Positions 16,605 to 24,765 of a stretch of DNA of 64,000 nucleotides are shown piece by piece. Numbering within the stretch: the first letter of the stretch is position 1; every line of letters starts with the position of its first letter. This DNA comes from G963676205 sp964342525. GTDB taxonomy: Bacteria; Campylobacterota; Campylobacteria; Campylobacterales; Arcobacteraceae. Position numbers and translations under genes: made by a program. A model generated the notes under the pieces. It ran no database searches, was not told where the DNA came from, and saw only the letters and a program-made list of their open reading frames with translations. Where the stretch lies: NCBI GenBank assembly GCA_964342525.1, contig CAYFGQ010000009.1:1-64000 (forward strand), given 5' to 3'.

Positions 16605-17636
16605 TTACTTCCATATTGGATTTATAGTTCTATTTGCTGGATACATATCTATATAGTGTATAAAACGTGGATAATCAGAGGTATTTATAGAACTACTATG
16701 AGGAGTAGCTCCATTACACATAATAAAATCCCCCTTTTTAGCTTCTATTTTTAATATATCCTTTTGATACTTTTCACTTAAAATCTCTTTTCTTGGGTTA
16801 ATATTTTCTCCTAAATTTTCTAACCAAGAATCAAGTTCATTATGAAAACCAGCAATACATTGAAATGCCCCTTGCTCTTTTTTTATATCATTTAAACAAA
16901 GTAATCCAAAGATATCTAAAGGGATAGGTCTAGCCAGACTTATATCCCAATGAATAGTAGAAGGTCCAAATAAAGTGTTTTTATCTAAAGGGGGATTGAA
17001 ACTTATTCTATCTGTGGCAGTGATAAGTTTATCAGTTCCCCAAAGTTGAGTAAAAGCCCTTTTAATCTTTTTTGCACTTTTATTTTTATCCAATATAGGG
17101 TGTTTAAAATCTTTTAACCAAAACCCATCTTTTGTATTTTTCCATTCTTGTGGTTTATCAGGGCTTAGGGATAGATGATTCCAAATAGCAAGCTCTAACT
17201 CCTTACAATCCTCTTCATCAACTGCATTTTTTAATACTATATATCCATTTTTATCCCAAAACTTCATCTCTTCTAAGGTGAAAATAGGATCATCCATTTG
17301 TATCTCTAAAGGATATTTTTGTTGTCCATTTTTAATAAAATCAAAAACAGCTTCATTAATAAGCTCAATTCTATTAGAACAAATATCTCCATCATGCCTT
17401 AAAAGAATCCACTCTTCAAATTCTTCAAATGTAGGTTGCTTTGTCAATAAATATTCTATTGATTGGGATATGGGAATATCTAATCCATCAAGTACTAAAT
17501 CATCTAATTGATTTAAAAATATATTATTTTGCATAGAACCTTTTGTCTCTTGTATTTTTCTAAAATGCAAAGATTTTATATGGGATATTCCTAAGCTACC
17601 AAACTCTAAACTTTTATCTAATATATGATTTTCCAT
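16605..17636 (-). CDS. Phytanoyl-CoA dioxygenase (PhyH) family Fe(II)/2OG oxygenase
   Basis: A 343-residue cytoplasmic protein. Residues 110-335 follow the PhyH double-stranded beta helix: FWDKNGYIVLKNAV at the entry, metal ligands His229 and Asp231 in STIHWDISLARP, distal His313 in GATPHSSS and a 2OG-binding Arg324 in SDYPRFIHY. All residues needed for catalysis are present. The first 110 residues are an extra domain without a recognised match (PTFEEFEEWILLRHDG). PhyH enzymes hydroxylate diverse small molecules and, occasionally, proteins. It sits 38 bp after the aspartyl hydroxylase-like gene and 81 bp before the carbamoyltransferase, so the enzymes may act in sequence. Confidence 0.9.
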   Translation of the reverse strand: MENHILDKSLEFGSLGISHIKSLHFRKIQETKGSMQNNIFLNQLDDLVLDGLDIPISQSIEYLLTKQPTFEEFEEWILLRHDGDICSNRIELINEAVFDFIKNGQQKYPLEIQMDDPIFTLEEMKFWDKNGYIVLKNAVDEEDCKELELAIWNHLSLSPDKPQEWKNTKDGFWLKDFKHPILDKNKSAKKIKRAFTQLWGTDKLITATDRISFNPPLDKNTLFGPSTIHWDISLARPIPLDIFGLLCLNDIKKEQGAFQCIAGFHNELDSWLENLGENINPRKEILSEKYQKDILKIEAKKGDFIMCNGATPHSSSINTSDYPRFIHYIDMYPANRTINPIWK

Positions 17637-17674
17637 GTTTTACCAATATACTAAATTTAGATAATATCTTTTGC

Positions 17675-18385
17675 TCAAACAACATGGGAATCCTTTATCC
17701 TTTGAAGTTTGTCTGCCATCTCCAAAGAGACTTGTGTATTTATTGCCTTAAAAGAGTCAATTATTGCATCTACATTTTCATCATTGATACTTTTATCCCC
17801 ATATTTATTAACTGGCATTTCAAAACCACCATCTAAAAAAAACTTTTTTAACCAATCATTAACATGACAATCTATAAGAAGATGAACCCTATCACTATCA
17901 CCTTCATTTACTACTCCATGAGGATTATTTGCGTCTATATAATAACAGGCTCCTAGATCCATCTTATAGTTTTCACCACTCAAAATAAAAGTAACCTCAT
18001 CATTTGAGCTTATTGGAATATGAAGCCTTGCATACCCCTCTTCAAAAGATGAACCTTTATCACAGTGCTCTTTAATAACAGAATTTGCTCCTAGTTTCAT
18101 AAATCTTACAGCCTCTACCTTTGTTTGAAAAGTATCAATCACACTTTTTATATATTTCATTCTTTTTAATAATGGAGTTTGTTTATAATCTATATTTTCT
18201 ACAGCAACTATATTTTTAGTATCACCATCAGGAGAAGTGAGTGCAGTAGTTTTCCAAAGCCCATCATAAGCTTGTATATTTGGATGGGAAACCCATTCAT
18301 CTTCTTTTACTTGATTAAGATCATCTTTTAACATCTTAAGATCAAAACAAAAAGGAAGTTTTAAAAAGCTTTGTATTTTTTCCAT
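17675..18385 (-). CDS. Aspartyl/asparaginyl beta-hydroxylase-like Fe(II)/2OG oxygenase
   Basis: A 236-residue protein matching the Asp_Arg_Hydrox fold (PF05118): VRFMKLGANSVIKEHCD with iron ligand His107, YARLHIPISSND, a second His156 in DANNPHGVVN, and Arg166 in SDRVHLLIDCHVNDWL for the cosubstrate. The order and spacing fit the family, which hydroxylates Asp/Asn side chains in proteins such as EGF-like repeats; bacterial members also act in natural product and outer-membrane pathways. First gene of the large modification block, preceded by a 364-bp gap with a phased-tract promoter candidate. The ribosome site is weak. Confidence 0.88.
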   Translation of the reverse strand: MEKIQSFLKLPFCFDLKMLKDDLNQVKEDEWVSHPNIQAYDGLWKTTALTSPDGDTKNIVAVENIDYKQTPLLKRMKYIKSVIDTFQTKVEAVRFMKLGANSVIKEHCDKGSSFEEGYARLHIPISSNDEVTFILSGENYKMDLGACYYIDANNPHGVVNEGDSDRVHLLIDCHVNDWLKKFFLDGGFEMPVNKYGDKSINDENVDAIIDSFKAINTQVSLEMADKLQRIKDSHVV

Positions 18386-18583
18386 CTTATATTTCTTTAT
18401 TTATTATTTGAGTGACTTTTATGGTAATTGAAAAAAGTTGCGAAAGGGTCTCTCTTTTTCAAAATCCAAAAAATTATTAAAGTATATCTTTTTAGCATCA
18501 CCTCTGCGTCACAAGATTTTATTTTTGTAACTTTCAATATTATTTTACAAACTACTTATGATATAATTATATGTTTTAGTAAT

Positions 18584-18589
18584 ATTATA
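18584..18589 (-). promoter_or_regulatory. Candidate -10 box for the modification operon
   Basis: TATAAT on the minus strand lies directly downstream of the phased A-tracts. A second minus-strand TATAAT is at 18566-18571 and a plus-strand one at 18562-18567, so the exact start is uncertain. Transcription from here would give a leader of about 180 nt to the 18385 start. Confidence 0.4.
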
Positions 18590-18590
18590 T

Positions 18591-18634
18591 AGGTTATTTT
18601 TTAGGTATTTTTTAGGTATTTTTAGGTATTTTTT
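18591..18634. repeat. Phased AGGTATTTTTT repeats (intrinsic-curvature type)
   Basis: AGGT starts at 18591, 18603, 18614 and 18624, each followed by a T-tract (A-tract on the minus strand). The 10-12 bp spacing is close to one helical turn. In Campylobacterota, periodic AT tracts take the place of a -35 box upstream of -10 boxes. Confidence 0.75.
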
Positions 18635-18749
18635 ATAAAAAAATTGTTTATTTATGTAATGTTTTTTATTTGTTTTTAGTGATTTAATAAGTTTTTAAGA
18701 ATTTGAAGTGATTTATTTTGACTCTTTTTACAAAAAATAAAGTATTTTT

Positions 18750-19826
18750 CTATTGCTTTTGTATATAAGCCTTTTGATCTAACTCTTTTTGCAAAGAATA
18801 TATAGTTTGTGCCATTGGCTCATCTTTATTAATAGATTTTCTTAATGCTATAAGTCCACTTATTATGGGTGCACTAGCTGATGTACCACCAAACATAACT
18901 AAATCACCACTATTTGCCACACTCATCACCCGTGAATCTAACATAAAGTCAATAGATTCCCCGCGATTACTAAAGCTTTGTGTAGCTCCTACTGTTATAA
19001 CTTGAGCAATTGATGCTTCAATACTTTGGGCTTTAATTATTTTTCTATCATTTCCTGCTGCAAAAACTACTGCTATATTTTTTGATACTATATCTTTTAT
19101 CACATCACTTACTATCTCTAATAAAAAAGGGGAATTCCAAGAGCAATTTATTATATGAGCACCAGCTTTACTAGCCACTGTAAAAGCTAAGATACTATCT
19201 GAAGTTCTATTTGTAGTTTGCCTTATAGCTATGAGATTTGCTTCAGGGGCAATCCCCTCAGCCATATTTCCATTGTGTTTAGCAAAAATCACACCTGCTA
19301 CTTTTGTACCGTGAGTATCATATTTTAATTTAGGAGAGGAGATTAAACTCCTTGTATCCACATCATAAGAAAATAATAGATTTGTGTCACTAAATTCTGG
19401 ACTAGTCAAATTAAAGCCATCATCAATAATAGCAATATTTACACCCTCTCCTTTAGTTTTAGACCAGTATCTATTTAAATTTAAATTTTTTTGATATTCT
19501 TTTATATCAAAGCTTGATCTCTTTTTTCTTTGGATAATATCAGGAATAACATACTCAATAAAATCTAAACCTTTAAGTTTTTCATAATCTTTTAGTGGAG
19601 TAGAGCTATTTAAAAGATAAATATTTGAATCTTTTAAAAAAGCTATTTGTTTTAAGTCTTCAAGTTTTAATCTTTTTTTTAATTCATTTTTTGAAAGTTT
19701 TGTTTTTATTATAAGTGCTTTTGAGATTTTAAAATCATCACAAAGCTCTTTATCAAAATTTAAAATACAAAATTCTTTAGAAAAAGAAAAAGTAATAAAT
19801 ATGAAAATAACAAATATAAACCTCAA
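18750..19826 (-). CDS. Secreted subtilisin-like serine protease (S8 family)
   Basis: A 358-residue protein with a signal peptide (MRFIFVIFIFITFSFS), a propeptide-like segment to about 100 and a dibasic-rich QRKKRSS junction. The S8 catalytic triad is complete: Asp135 in IAIIDDGFN, His172 in DTHGTKVAG and Ser316 in GGTSASAP, with the oxyanion Asn259 in AAGND. The start is TTG with AGGGG upstream. The protein is compact and lacks C-terminal autotransporter or anchor domains, so it is probably periplasmic or released. Position just upstream of the modification block suggests a maturation protease for the surface proteins. This is inference, since a 364-bp gap separates them. Confidence 0.92.
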   Translation of the reverse strand: MRFIFVIFIFITFSFSKEFCILNFDKELCDDFKISKALIIKTKLSKNELKKRLKLEDLKQIAFLKDSNIYLLNSSTPLKDYEKLKGLDFIEYVIPDIIQRKKRSSFDIKEYQKNLNLNRYWSKTKGEGVNIAIIDDGFNLTSPEFSDTNLLFSYDVDTRSLISSPKLKYDTHGTKVAGVIFAKHNGNMAEGIAPEANLIAIRQTTNRTSDSILAFTVASKAGAHIINCSWNSPFLLEIVSDVIKDIVSKNIAVVFAAGNDRKIIKAQSIEASIAQVITVGATQSFSNRGESIDFMLDSRVMSVANSGDLVMFGGTSASAPIISGLIALRKSINKDEPMAQTIYSLQKELDQKAYIQKQ

Positions 19827-19856
19827 GAATGCCCCTAAACTCTATGTGATAAATTA

Positions 19857-19876
19857 ATTTATATTATAATATAAAT
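19857..19876. promoter_or_regulatory. 20-bp perfect palindrome over the subtilase promoter region
   Basis: ATTTATATTATAATATAAAT reads the same on both strands and contains a TATAAT on each. It lies 31 nt upstream of the subtilase start and could be its -10 region, or an operator overlapping it. Confidence 0.45.
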
Positions 19877-19910
19877 CAGAACAAAAAGGCAAACTTAAAG
19901 CTTTATATCT

Positions 19911-20858
19911 TTATTTTCCATTATTCCCCAATAAACCATTTTGAATTTGGGTTAACTCATCTACTAACTCTTTTGGAACACTACCATCACCCATTTTTGA
20001 TTGAAGATTTTTTAGCTGGGATAAAAGTGCCATTTTATTTTGGATATTTTGTTGTTCTATTTTCATATTATTTGCAAGCTCTTTCTGAGCTGTTATCTCT
20101 TTCATATCACCTTTAAAAATAGTTTCAACTGCACTTGTAAGTCTAGTAAGAACTCTAAAAACAACAGTGGCAGAAAAACCACCTATTAGAGCTAAAAGAG
20201 GTCTTTCAAATCCACCTGTTTTATCATGTACACTATCTAAAGGTATTAATGTAGCAAGCATTGTCCCTGCAAGTAACCCTAAAACAAACCTTACCCAATA
20301 GGTTGATTCATACATAGGCTCAAAAGTTGAATTTTTAATATACCCATTTACTTGAAAAAGTGCGGCAAATGATGCCCCAATAGCAGCAGCACTCATTAAA
20401 AAAAGTTGATTTATCAATAAAGAGATACCATGATTTGTAGTAAGTCCAAAAGACTCAGGGGAGCCATTTACATATTTAGATACACTAAGTCCTATCAATG
20501 CCACTAGGGATAAAATAGCAATCAACATCATACGCCTTGCTAAAGATATTGGACCTAAGAAATTAAAAAAACTATTTTTTTGCTCACTGTCAAATAGTTC
20601 TAAAGTATTTGGTCTAGCTGGAGCTACTAATTTACTAAGTTCAGCATGGGCATTATTTAAAGAACTAAGATAAGAGTTATCATCCACATCTTTAGAATCT
20701 GTTTGTTTATCAGCTTCACTTTTATTATATTTTTTCTCTATAATTTTTTGAGCATTATTTACACTCTCAATAATATCATTAGGAACATTTAACCCTTGAC
20801 CTAAAGCATATTTAGCCATAGCAACACATTCAGATAATATTTCTTGTTCAAGTAACAT
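19911..20858 (-). CDS. Uncharacterised four-TM membrane protein
   Basis: A 315-residue protein I do not recognise. It has a soluble N-terminus (1-105), four predicted membrane segments (about 108-128, 146-170, 188-206, 220-238) and a C-terminal coiled-coil-like tail (about 250-290, rich in Gln, Lys and Leu). Small Gly/Ala residues dominate the helices (LLAGTMLATL, LIGGFSATVVF). The start ATG has AAAGGA upstream. It stands alone between the subtilase and a bidirectional terminator after cysC. It may be a scaffold or channel-like protein; no catalytic motif was found. Confidence 0.75.
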   Translation of the reverse strand: MLLEQEILSECVAMAKYALGQGLNVPNDIIESVNNAQKIIEKKYNKSEADKQTDSKDVDDNSYLSSLNNAHAELSKLVAPARPNTLELFDSEQKNSFFNFLGPISLARRMMLIAILSLVALIGLSVSKYVNGSPESFGLTTNHGISLLINQLFLMSAAAIGASFAALFQVNGYIKNSTFEPMYESTYWVRFVLGLLAGTMLATLIPLDSVHDKTGGFERPLLALIGGFSATVVFRVLTRLTSAVETIFKGDMKEITAQKELANNMKIEQQNIQNKMALLSQLKNLQSKMGDGSVPKELVDELTQIQNGLLGNNGK

Positions 20859-20983
20859 TCAAGTCCTTTAATTTTAAAAATCATTTAGTTTTACAAAAGA
20901 ATTTGATTAATAATAAATAGTTGTGAGCAACTTGTTTTGACATCTTTAATAATTATTTTCAAATCAATGTAACTTGCTATATT

Positions 20984-21021
20984 AATTAAAAAAAGTTTCC
21001 CTATGGTCCCTTTTTTTAATT
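20984..21021. terminator. AT-rich stem-loop terminator after cysC
   Basis: Arms AATTAAAAAAAG (20984-20995) and CTTTTTTTAATT (21010-21021) are perfectly complementary with a 14-nt loop. The T-rich arm serves the minus-strand mfd-cysC transcript that ends at 21049. Confidence 0.55.
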
Positions 21022-21048
21022 TTAATGAAATTTGGAAATTGAAATATT

Positions 21049-21627
21049 TTATTTTAGTTTTTCTTCTAAGAAATTAAGTATTTTTTCTATTGATTTTTCT
21101 AAGGAGTCATTATTGATTATTAGTTCTGGATTTTCTGGTTTTTCATATATGGAATCTATACCTGTAAAATCTTTTATCTCCCCAGCTCTTGCTTTTTTAT
21201 ATAAGCCTTTTGGATCCCTTTGTTCACAAACTTCAAGGGGAGTATCAACAAACACTTCGATAAACTCATCAATTTCAACTAAACTCCTTGCAAACTCCCT
21301 ATCTTTTTTATAGGGTGAAATAAATGCTGTGATTACAATAAGTCCAGAGTCTAAAAGTATTTGAGATAAGTGGGAAACCCTTCTTATATTTTCTTCCCTA
21401 TCTTTAGAGGAAAAACCTAAATCACTATTCAAACCATGCCTTAGATTATCCCCATCAAGTAAATAGGTTTTATATCCTTTTTCATATAAGGCTGATTCAA
21501 CAGCATTTGATAAAGTGCTTTTTCCACTAGCACTAAGTCCAGTGAACCATAAGATGAAAGGTTTTTGTTTTAATATTTTTTCCCTTGCATCTTTATCTAT
21601 AGTATGTTTATTTACAAATATATTCAT
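21049..21627 (-). CDS. cysC: Adenylylsulfate kinase
   Basis: A 192-residue protein with the APS kinase layout: Walker A FTGLSASGKSTLSNA, DGDNLRHGLNSDLGFS, the ENIRRVSHLS helix, a VITAFISPYKKDR strand and a lid region with DPKGLYKKARAGEIKDFTGID. It phosphorylates APS at the 3' position to PAPS. It follows mfd by 11 nt. No cysD/cysN (ATP sulfurylase) or PAPS reductase gene is in this window, so the product may serve sulfo-transfer; the sulfotransferase-like fusion at 12917-14830 is 6 kb away. Full length, no missing motif. Confidence 0.96.
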   Translation of the reverse strand: MNIFVNKHTIDKDAREKILKQKPFILWFTGLSASGKSTLSNAVESALYEKGYKTYLLDGDNLRHGLNSDLGFSSKDREENIRRVSHLSQILLDSGLIVITAFISPYKKDREFARSLVEIDEFIEVFVDTPLEVCEQRDPKGLYKKARAGEIKDFTGIDSIYEKPENPELIINNDSLEKSIEKILNFLEEKLK

Positions 21628-21638
21628 AAACTCTCCAT

Positions 21639-24605
21639 TTATTTTAAAAACTTCATAACAGTAGCTATTAGATCATCGTCATCTTTACTTGGTGATTTTA
21701 TAGTCTCTTTTTTGTCATCATTATATGTAAAAGTGATATTCATCTCATAGTTTGAAATGGTTTTTATATTTTTAGCTAGAGCTTTTATCTTTATAAGAAT
21801 AAGTTCTATAAACTGTTTTGTTGGAGTATCTGGCTTACCAAATCTATCCTCCATCTCTTCTTCTATCTCAAACACTTCAGATTTATCTGTAGCACGACTA
21901 AGACGCCTATAAAGCTCTAACCTAATCCTATCCTCAGTGATATAATCCCCTGAAATAAATGCTGAAATAGTAAGCTTAATATCTACGTTTTTATTCTCTT
22001 CTTTTACCTCACCACTTAAAGTAGCTAAAGCATCCTCAAGCATCTTAAGATATAAGGAGTATCCTATTTGTTTAATATGACCACTTTGGGCTTCACCAAC
22101 AATATTTCCACCACCTCTGATCTCTAAATCTTGATAAGCTAAGGCTTGACCACTTCCTAGATATGAGTTTGATTCTAGTGCAACAAGTCTTCTTATGGCA
22201 TCGTTTGTGATCTTATTTTTATCCTCTACTAGAAAATAACAAAAACCTTCTTTATCTCCCCTGCCTACACGACCACGAAGTTGGTGAAGATCAGCAATAC
22301 CAAATCTATCACTTCCATCTATAATAATAGAATTTACATTTGGAAGATGAAGACCTGACTCAACAATAGATGTGGCAAGTAGAATATCAAATTTACCATC
22401 GCTAAAATCAAGAAGAATTCTCTCAGACTCTTTAGGAGTAACCTTTGAGTGGATCACTTCCACTTTTATATTTGGTAAGATCTCTAAAATATCTGCTTTT
22501 TTAGTCTCAATGGCTGCAATATTATTGAAGATATAAAAGAGCTGACCACCTCTTCTTTTCTCCCTTAAAACTATCTCTTTGATAAGTTTATCATTGTACT
22601 CTTTTACATATGATCTTGTACCTATCCTTTGAGTTGGAGGAGTTAGAAGTGAACTCATCCCTTTTACTTTTGATAGGGCTAGATTTAGGGTTCTTGGGAT
22701 TGGTGTAGCTGACATTGAGAAGATATGTACATCTTCACGTAAATGCTTTAATTTCTCTTTTTGTTTTACACCAAATTTATGCTCCTCATCAATAATAACA
22801 AGGGCTAGATTTTTTGTTTTAACACTAAGTAATGAATGGGTTCCAATAACCACATCAAAAGTACCATCAGCCAAGCCTTTTTTTACTTCACTTTTCTCTT
22901 TTGTTGTACTTCTACCATCAAGTTTTGCTACTTTTATACCAAAGTTTTTTAACCTTTCTTGTACACCATGGTAGTGTTGGGAAGAAAGAAGTGTTGTTGG
23001 ACATACAAAGATAGCTTGATATCCATTTAAAGCAGCAGCAAGTAAACCATTCATAGCCACCTCAGTTTTACCAAAACCAACATCACCACTTAAAAGCCTA
23101 TCCATCACAAGACCACCATTTAAATCACTAAACATCTCTTTGATGGATCTTGCTTGATCTTTTGTATATTCAAAACCTGCATTTCTTTGAAATAAATCAA
23201 TCGCTTCTTTTTTAGTATTTAGTTTTATTCCCGATACCAATTCTCTTTTTGCTGCAAGTTGAATAATCTCCCCAGCTATTGCAAAAAGTTTCTCTTTTAC
23301 TTTTGATTTTAATTTTGCAAATGAAGCTTTTCCAAGTTTATCAAGAACTGCTACACTTCCACTATCAGCCACATACCTATCGATGATATCAAGATTTTCA
23401 ACAGGAATTAAAAGCTTATCTTCCCCAGAGTATTTTAAGGTTACAAAATCCCTACAAGCACCCATCACAGTTACAGGTTTAACACCCTCAAACTCACCGA
23501 TACCATACTCTTCATGAACCACAAGATCACCAATTTTCAGCTCATCTATTACTAATTTTACCCTTTTTTTCTTTCTTTTTTTAATCTCTTTATTTAAAGA
23601 GATTATCACCTCTTCATTACTTACAAGATTTAAAATAAGAGGCTCAAAAACATATTTGATAGAGGTATCACTTAGATCAAGGTCATAGGATTTTACTTTT
23701 GCTTCTGTGGAGCTTATGATGGTAACTTTTTTACCCTCATGGAAACCTAAATACTCTTTTATATTTGCTGGTGATATTTGTGTATATTTTGAGCTTGTAG
23801 GGATAGAAGGGATTACTAAAAGCTCCTCTTTTTTTATCCTTGCTTCATCAAATATATATGCTTCATCTATCTCTTTTAAAGCATCTTGGGTGATCACACT
23901 TTTATATTTTGAAGTATAAAATTCTGCCATCTCATCAAGATGCCAAAAACCTAAAGAGTGGATATCTTTTATAAAAGCATCATTATTGTCACTTTGTATC
24001 TTTTCATTTATCACATCAAATTTTGCTTCATCTAAAGCTAAGAATGCTGGTGCAATAGAAAAGGACTCAATCTCTTCTTTTGAAGATTTTTGATCCTCTA
24101 TATCAAACTCACGTATAGATTCCACCTCATCATCAAATAATGAAACCCTAAAAGCTGTTTGGGTATTTAATGGAGCGATATCTATAATATCACCACGAAA
24201 AGAGACCTCCCCCTCACTTGTTACAATATCAACAAAGTAGTATCCCCAATTGTAAAGTTTAGATTTTAACTCTTCAAAATTTATAGTATCTGCAAAAGAG
24301 ATAGTAAAAGAATCAAAACAATCCTCTTTTGGTAATGGAAAACTCACAGTTCTAACTGGTGAAATTATTATTTTATTTTGTTTCTTATAATTATAAAAAT
24401 TCTCTAAATTTCTTGTGATTTCACTAAGTTCTTCACTAAAGGATAAAAGATCATCCCCATAATTTGCCCTAAGGTCACTTAAAACAAATGGCTCATATCC
24501 TAAAAATTTCAATACATTATATGCAGTATCTACCTCTTTATCATCACTTACAATTAAAAGTTGTGTATCTTGTTTATCTTTAAAAAAGTCATATATATTA
24601 TTCAT
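21639..24605 (-). CDS. mfd: Transcription-repair coupling factor Mfd
   Basis: A 988-residue protein, a little short of the 1150 residues of the E. coli protein, as is usual in this phylum. In order: a UvrB-homology module (VSFPLPKED, SEGEVSFRGDIIDIAP), an RNA polymerase-interacting domain (GDLVVHEEYGIGEFEGV), the translocase with GDVGFGKTEVAMNG, DEEHKFGVKQKEKL, SMSATPIPRTL and QLRGRVGRGDKEGFCYF, and a C-terminal TRCF domain (TISAFISGDYITEDRIRLELY). It removes stalled RNA polymerase and recruits UvrA to damage. The ATG at 24605 has no ribosome site and lies 7 nt after a TATAAT box, so the transcript may be leaderless. cysC follows. Confidence 0.97.
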   Translation of the reverse strand: MNNIYDFFKDKQDTQLLIVSDDKEVDTAYNVLKFLGYEPFVLSDLRANYGDDLLSFSEELSEITRNLENFYNYKKQNKIIISPVRTVSFPLPKEDCFDSFTISFADTINFEELKSKLYNWGYYFVDIVTSEGEVSFRGDIIDIAPLNTQTAFRVSLFDDEVESIREFDIEDQKSSKEEIESFSIAPAFLALDEAKFDVINEKIQSDNNDAFIKDIHSLGFWHLDEMAEFYTSKYKSVITQDALKEIDEAYIFDEARIKKEELLVIPSIPTSSKYTQISPANIKEYLGFHEGKKVTIISSTEAKVKSYDLDLSDTSIKYVFEPLILNLVSNEEVIISLNKEIKKRKKKRVKLVIDELKIGDLVVHEEYGIGEFEGVKPVTVMGACRDFVTLKYSGEDKLLIPVENLDIIDRYVADSGSVAVLDKLGKASFAKLKSKVKEKLFAIAGEIIQLAAKRELVSGIKLNTKKEAIDLFQRNAGFEYTKDQARSIKEMFSDLNGGLVMDRLLSGDVGFGKTEVAMNGLLAAALNGYQAIFVCPTTLLSSQHYHGVQERLKNFGIKVAKLDGRSTTKEKSEVKKGLADGTFDVVIGTHSLLSVKTKNLALVIIDEEHKFGVKQKEKLKHLREDVHIFSMSATPIPRTLNLALSKVKGMSSLLTPPTQRIGTRSYVKEYNDKLIKEIVLREKRRGGQLFYIFNNIAAIETKKADILEILPNIKVEVIHSKVTPKESERILLDFSDGKFDILLATSIVESGLHLPNVNSIIIDGSDRFGIADLHQLRGRVGRGDKEGFCYFLVEDKNKITNDAIRRLVALESNSYLGSGQALAYQDLEIRGGGNIVGEAQSGHIKQIGYSLYLKMLEDALATLSGEVKEENKNVDIKLTISAFISGDYITEDRIRLELYRRLSRATDKSEVFEIEEEMEDRFGKPDTPTKQFIELILIKIKALAKNIKTISNYEMNITFTYNDDKKETIKSPSKDDDDLIATVMKFLK

Positions 24606-24612
24606 AGTCGCG

Positions 24613-24618
24613 ATTATA
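24613..24618 (-). promoter_or_regulatory. -10 box of mfd, possibly leaderless transcript
   Basis: The minus strand reads TATAATCGCGACTATG. The hexamer is 7 nt from the start codon, so transcription should begin at or next to the ATG. The same TATAATCGCGA string precedes the gene at 48653. Confidence 0.55.
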
Positions 24619-24645
24619 CCAAATAAAATATTTCATAACAAAAAC

Positions 24646-24660
24646 ATCACAAAATGTGAT
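24646..24660. promoter_or_regulatory. Palindromic operator-like site ATCACA-AAA-TGTGAT
   Basis: A 15-bp inverted repeat in the divergent mfd / sensor-kinase gap. A third half-site, CGTGAT, follows at 24667-24672. Spacing resembles a dimeric regulator site. Confidence 0.4.
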
Positions 24661-24765
24661 ATTTTTCGTGATATTTTATAATTTACTAAAGAAATTTTTT
24701 TATAATTTTATTTTTGACTTAATTATTTAATCTTTAATTTGGTTTTATTTGTTAAAATCTTCCTT

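Larger units (their letters stand above)
18386..18749. other. 364-bp AT-rich intergenic region with phased tracts
   Basis: No ORF of note. The region holds a helical-phase repeat (18591-18634) and TATAAT boxes on both strands around 18562-18589. Beyond these, only low-complexity AT sequence and a small GC-richer patch (18505-18515) that I cannot assign. Confidence 0.6.
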
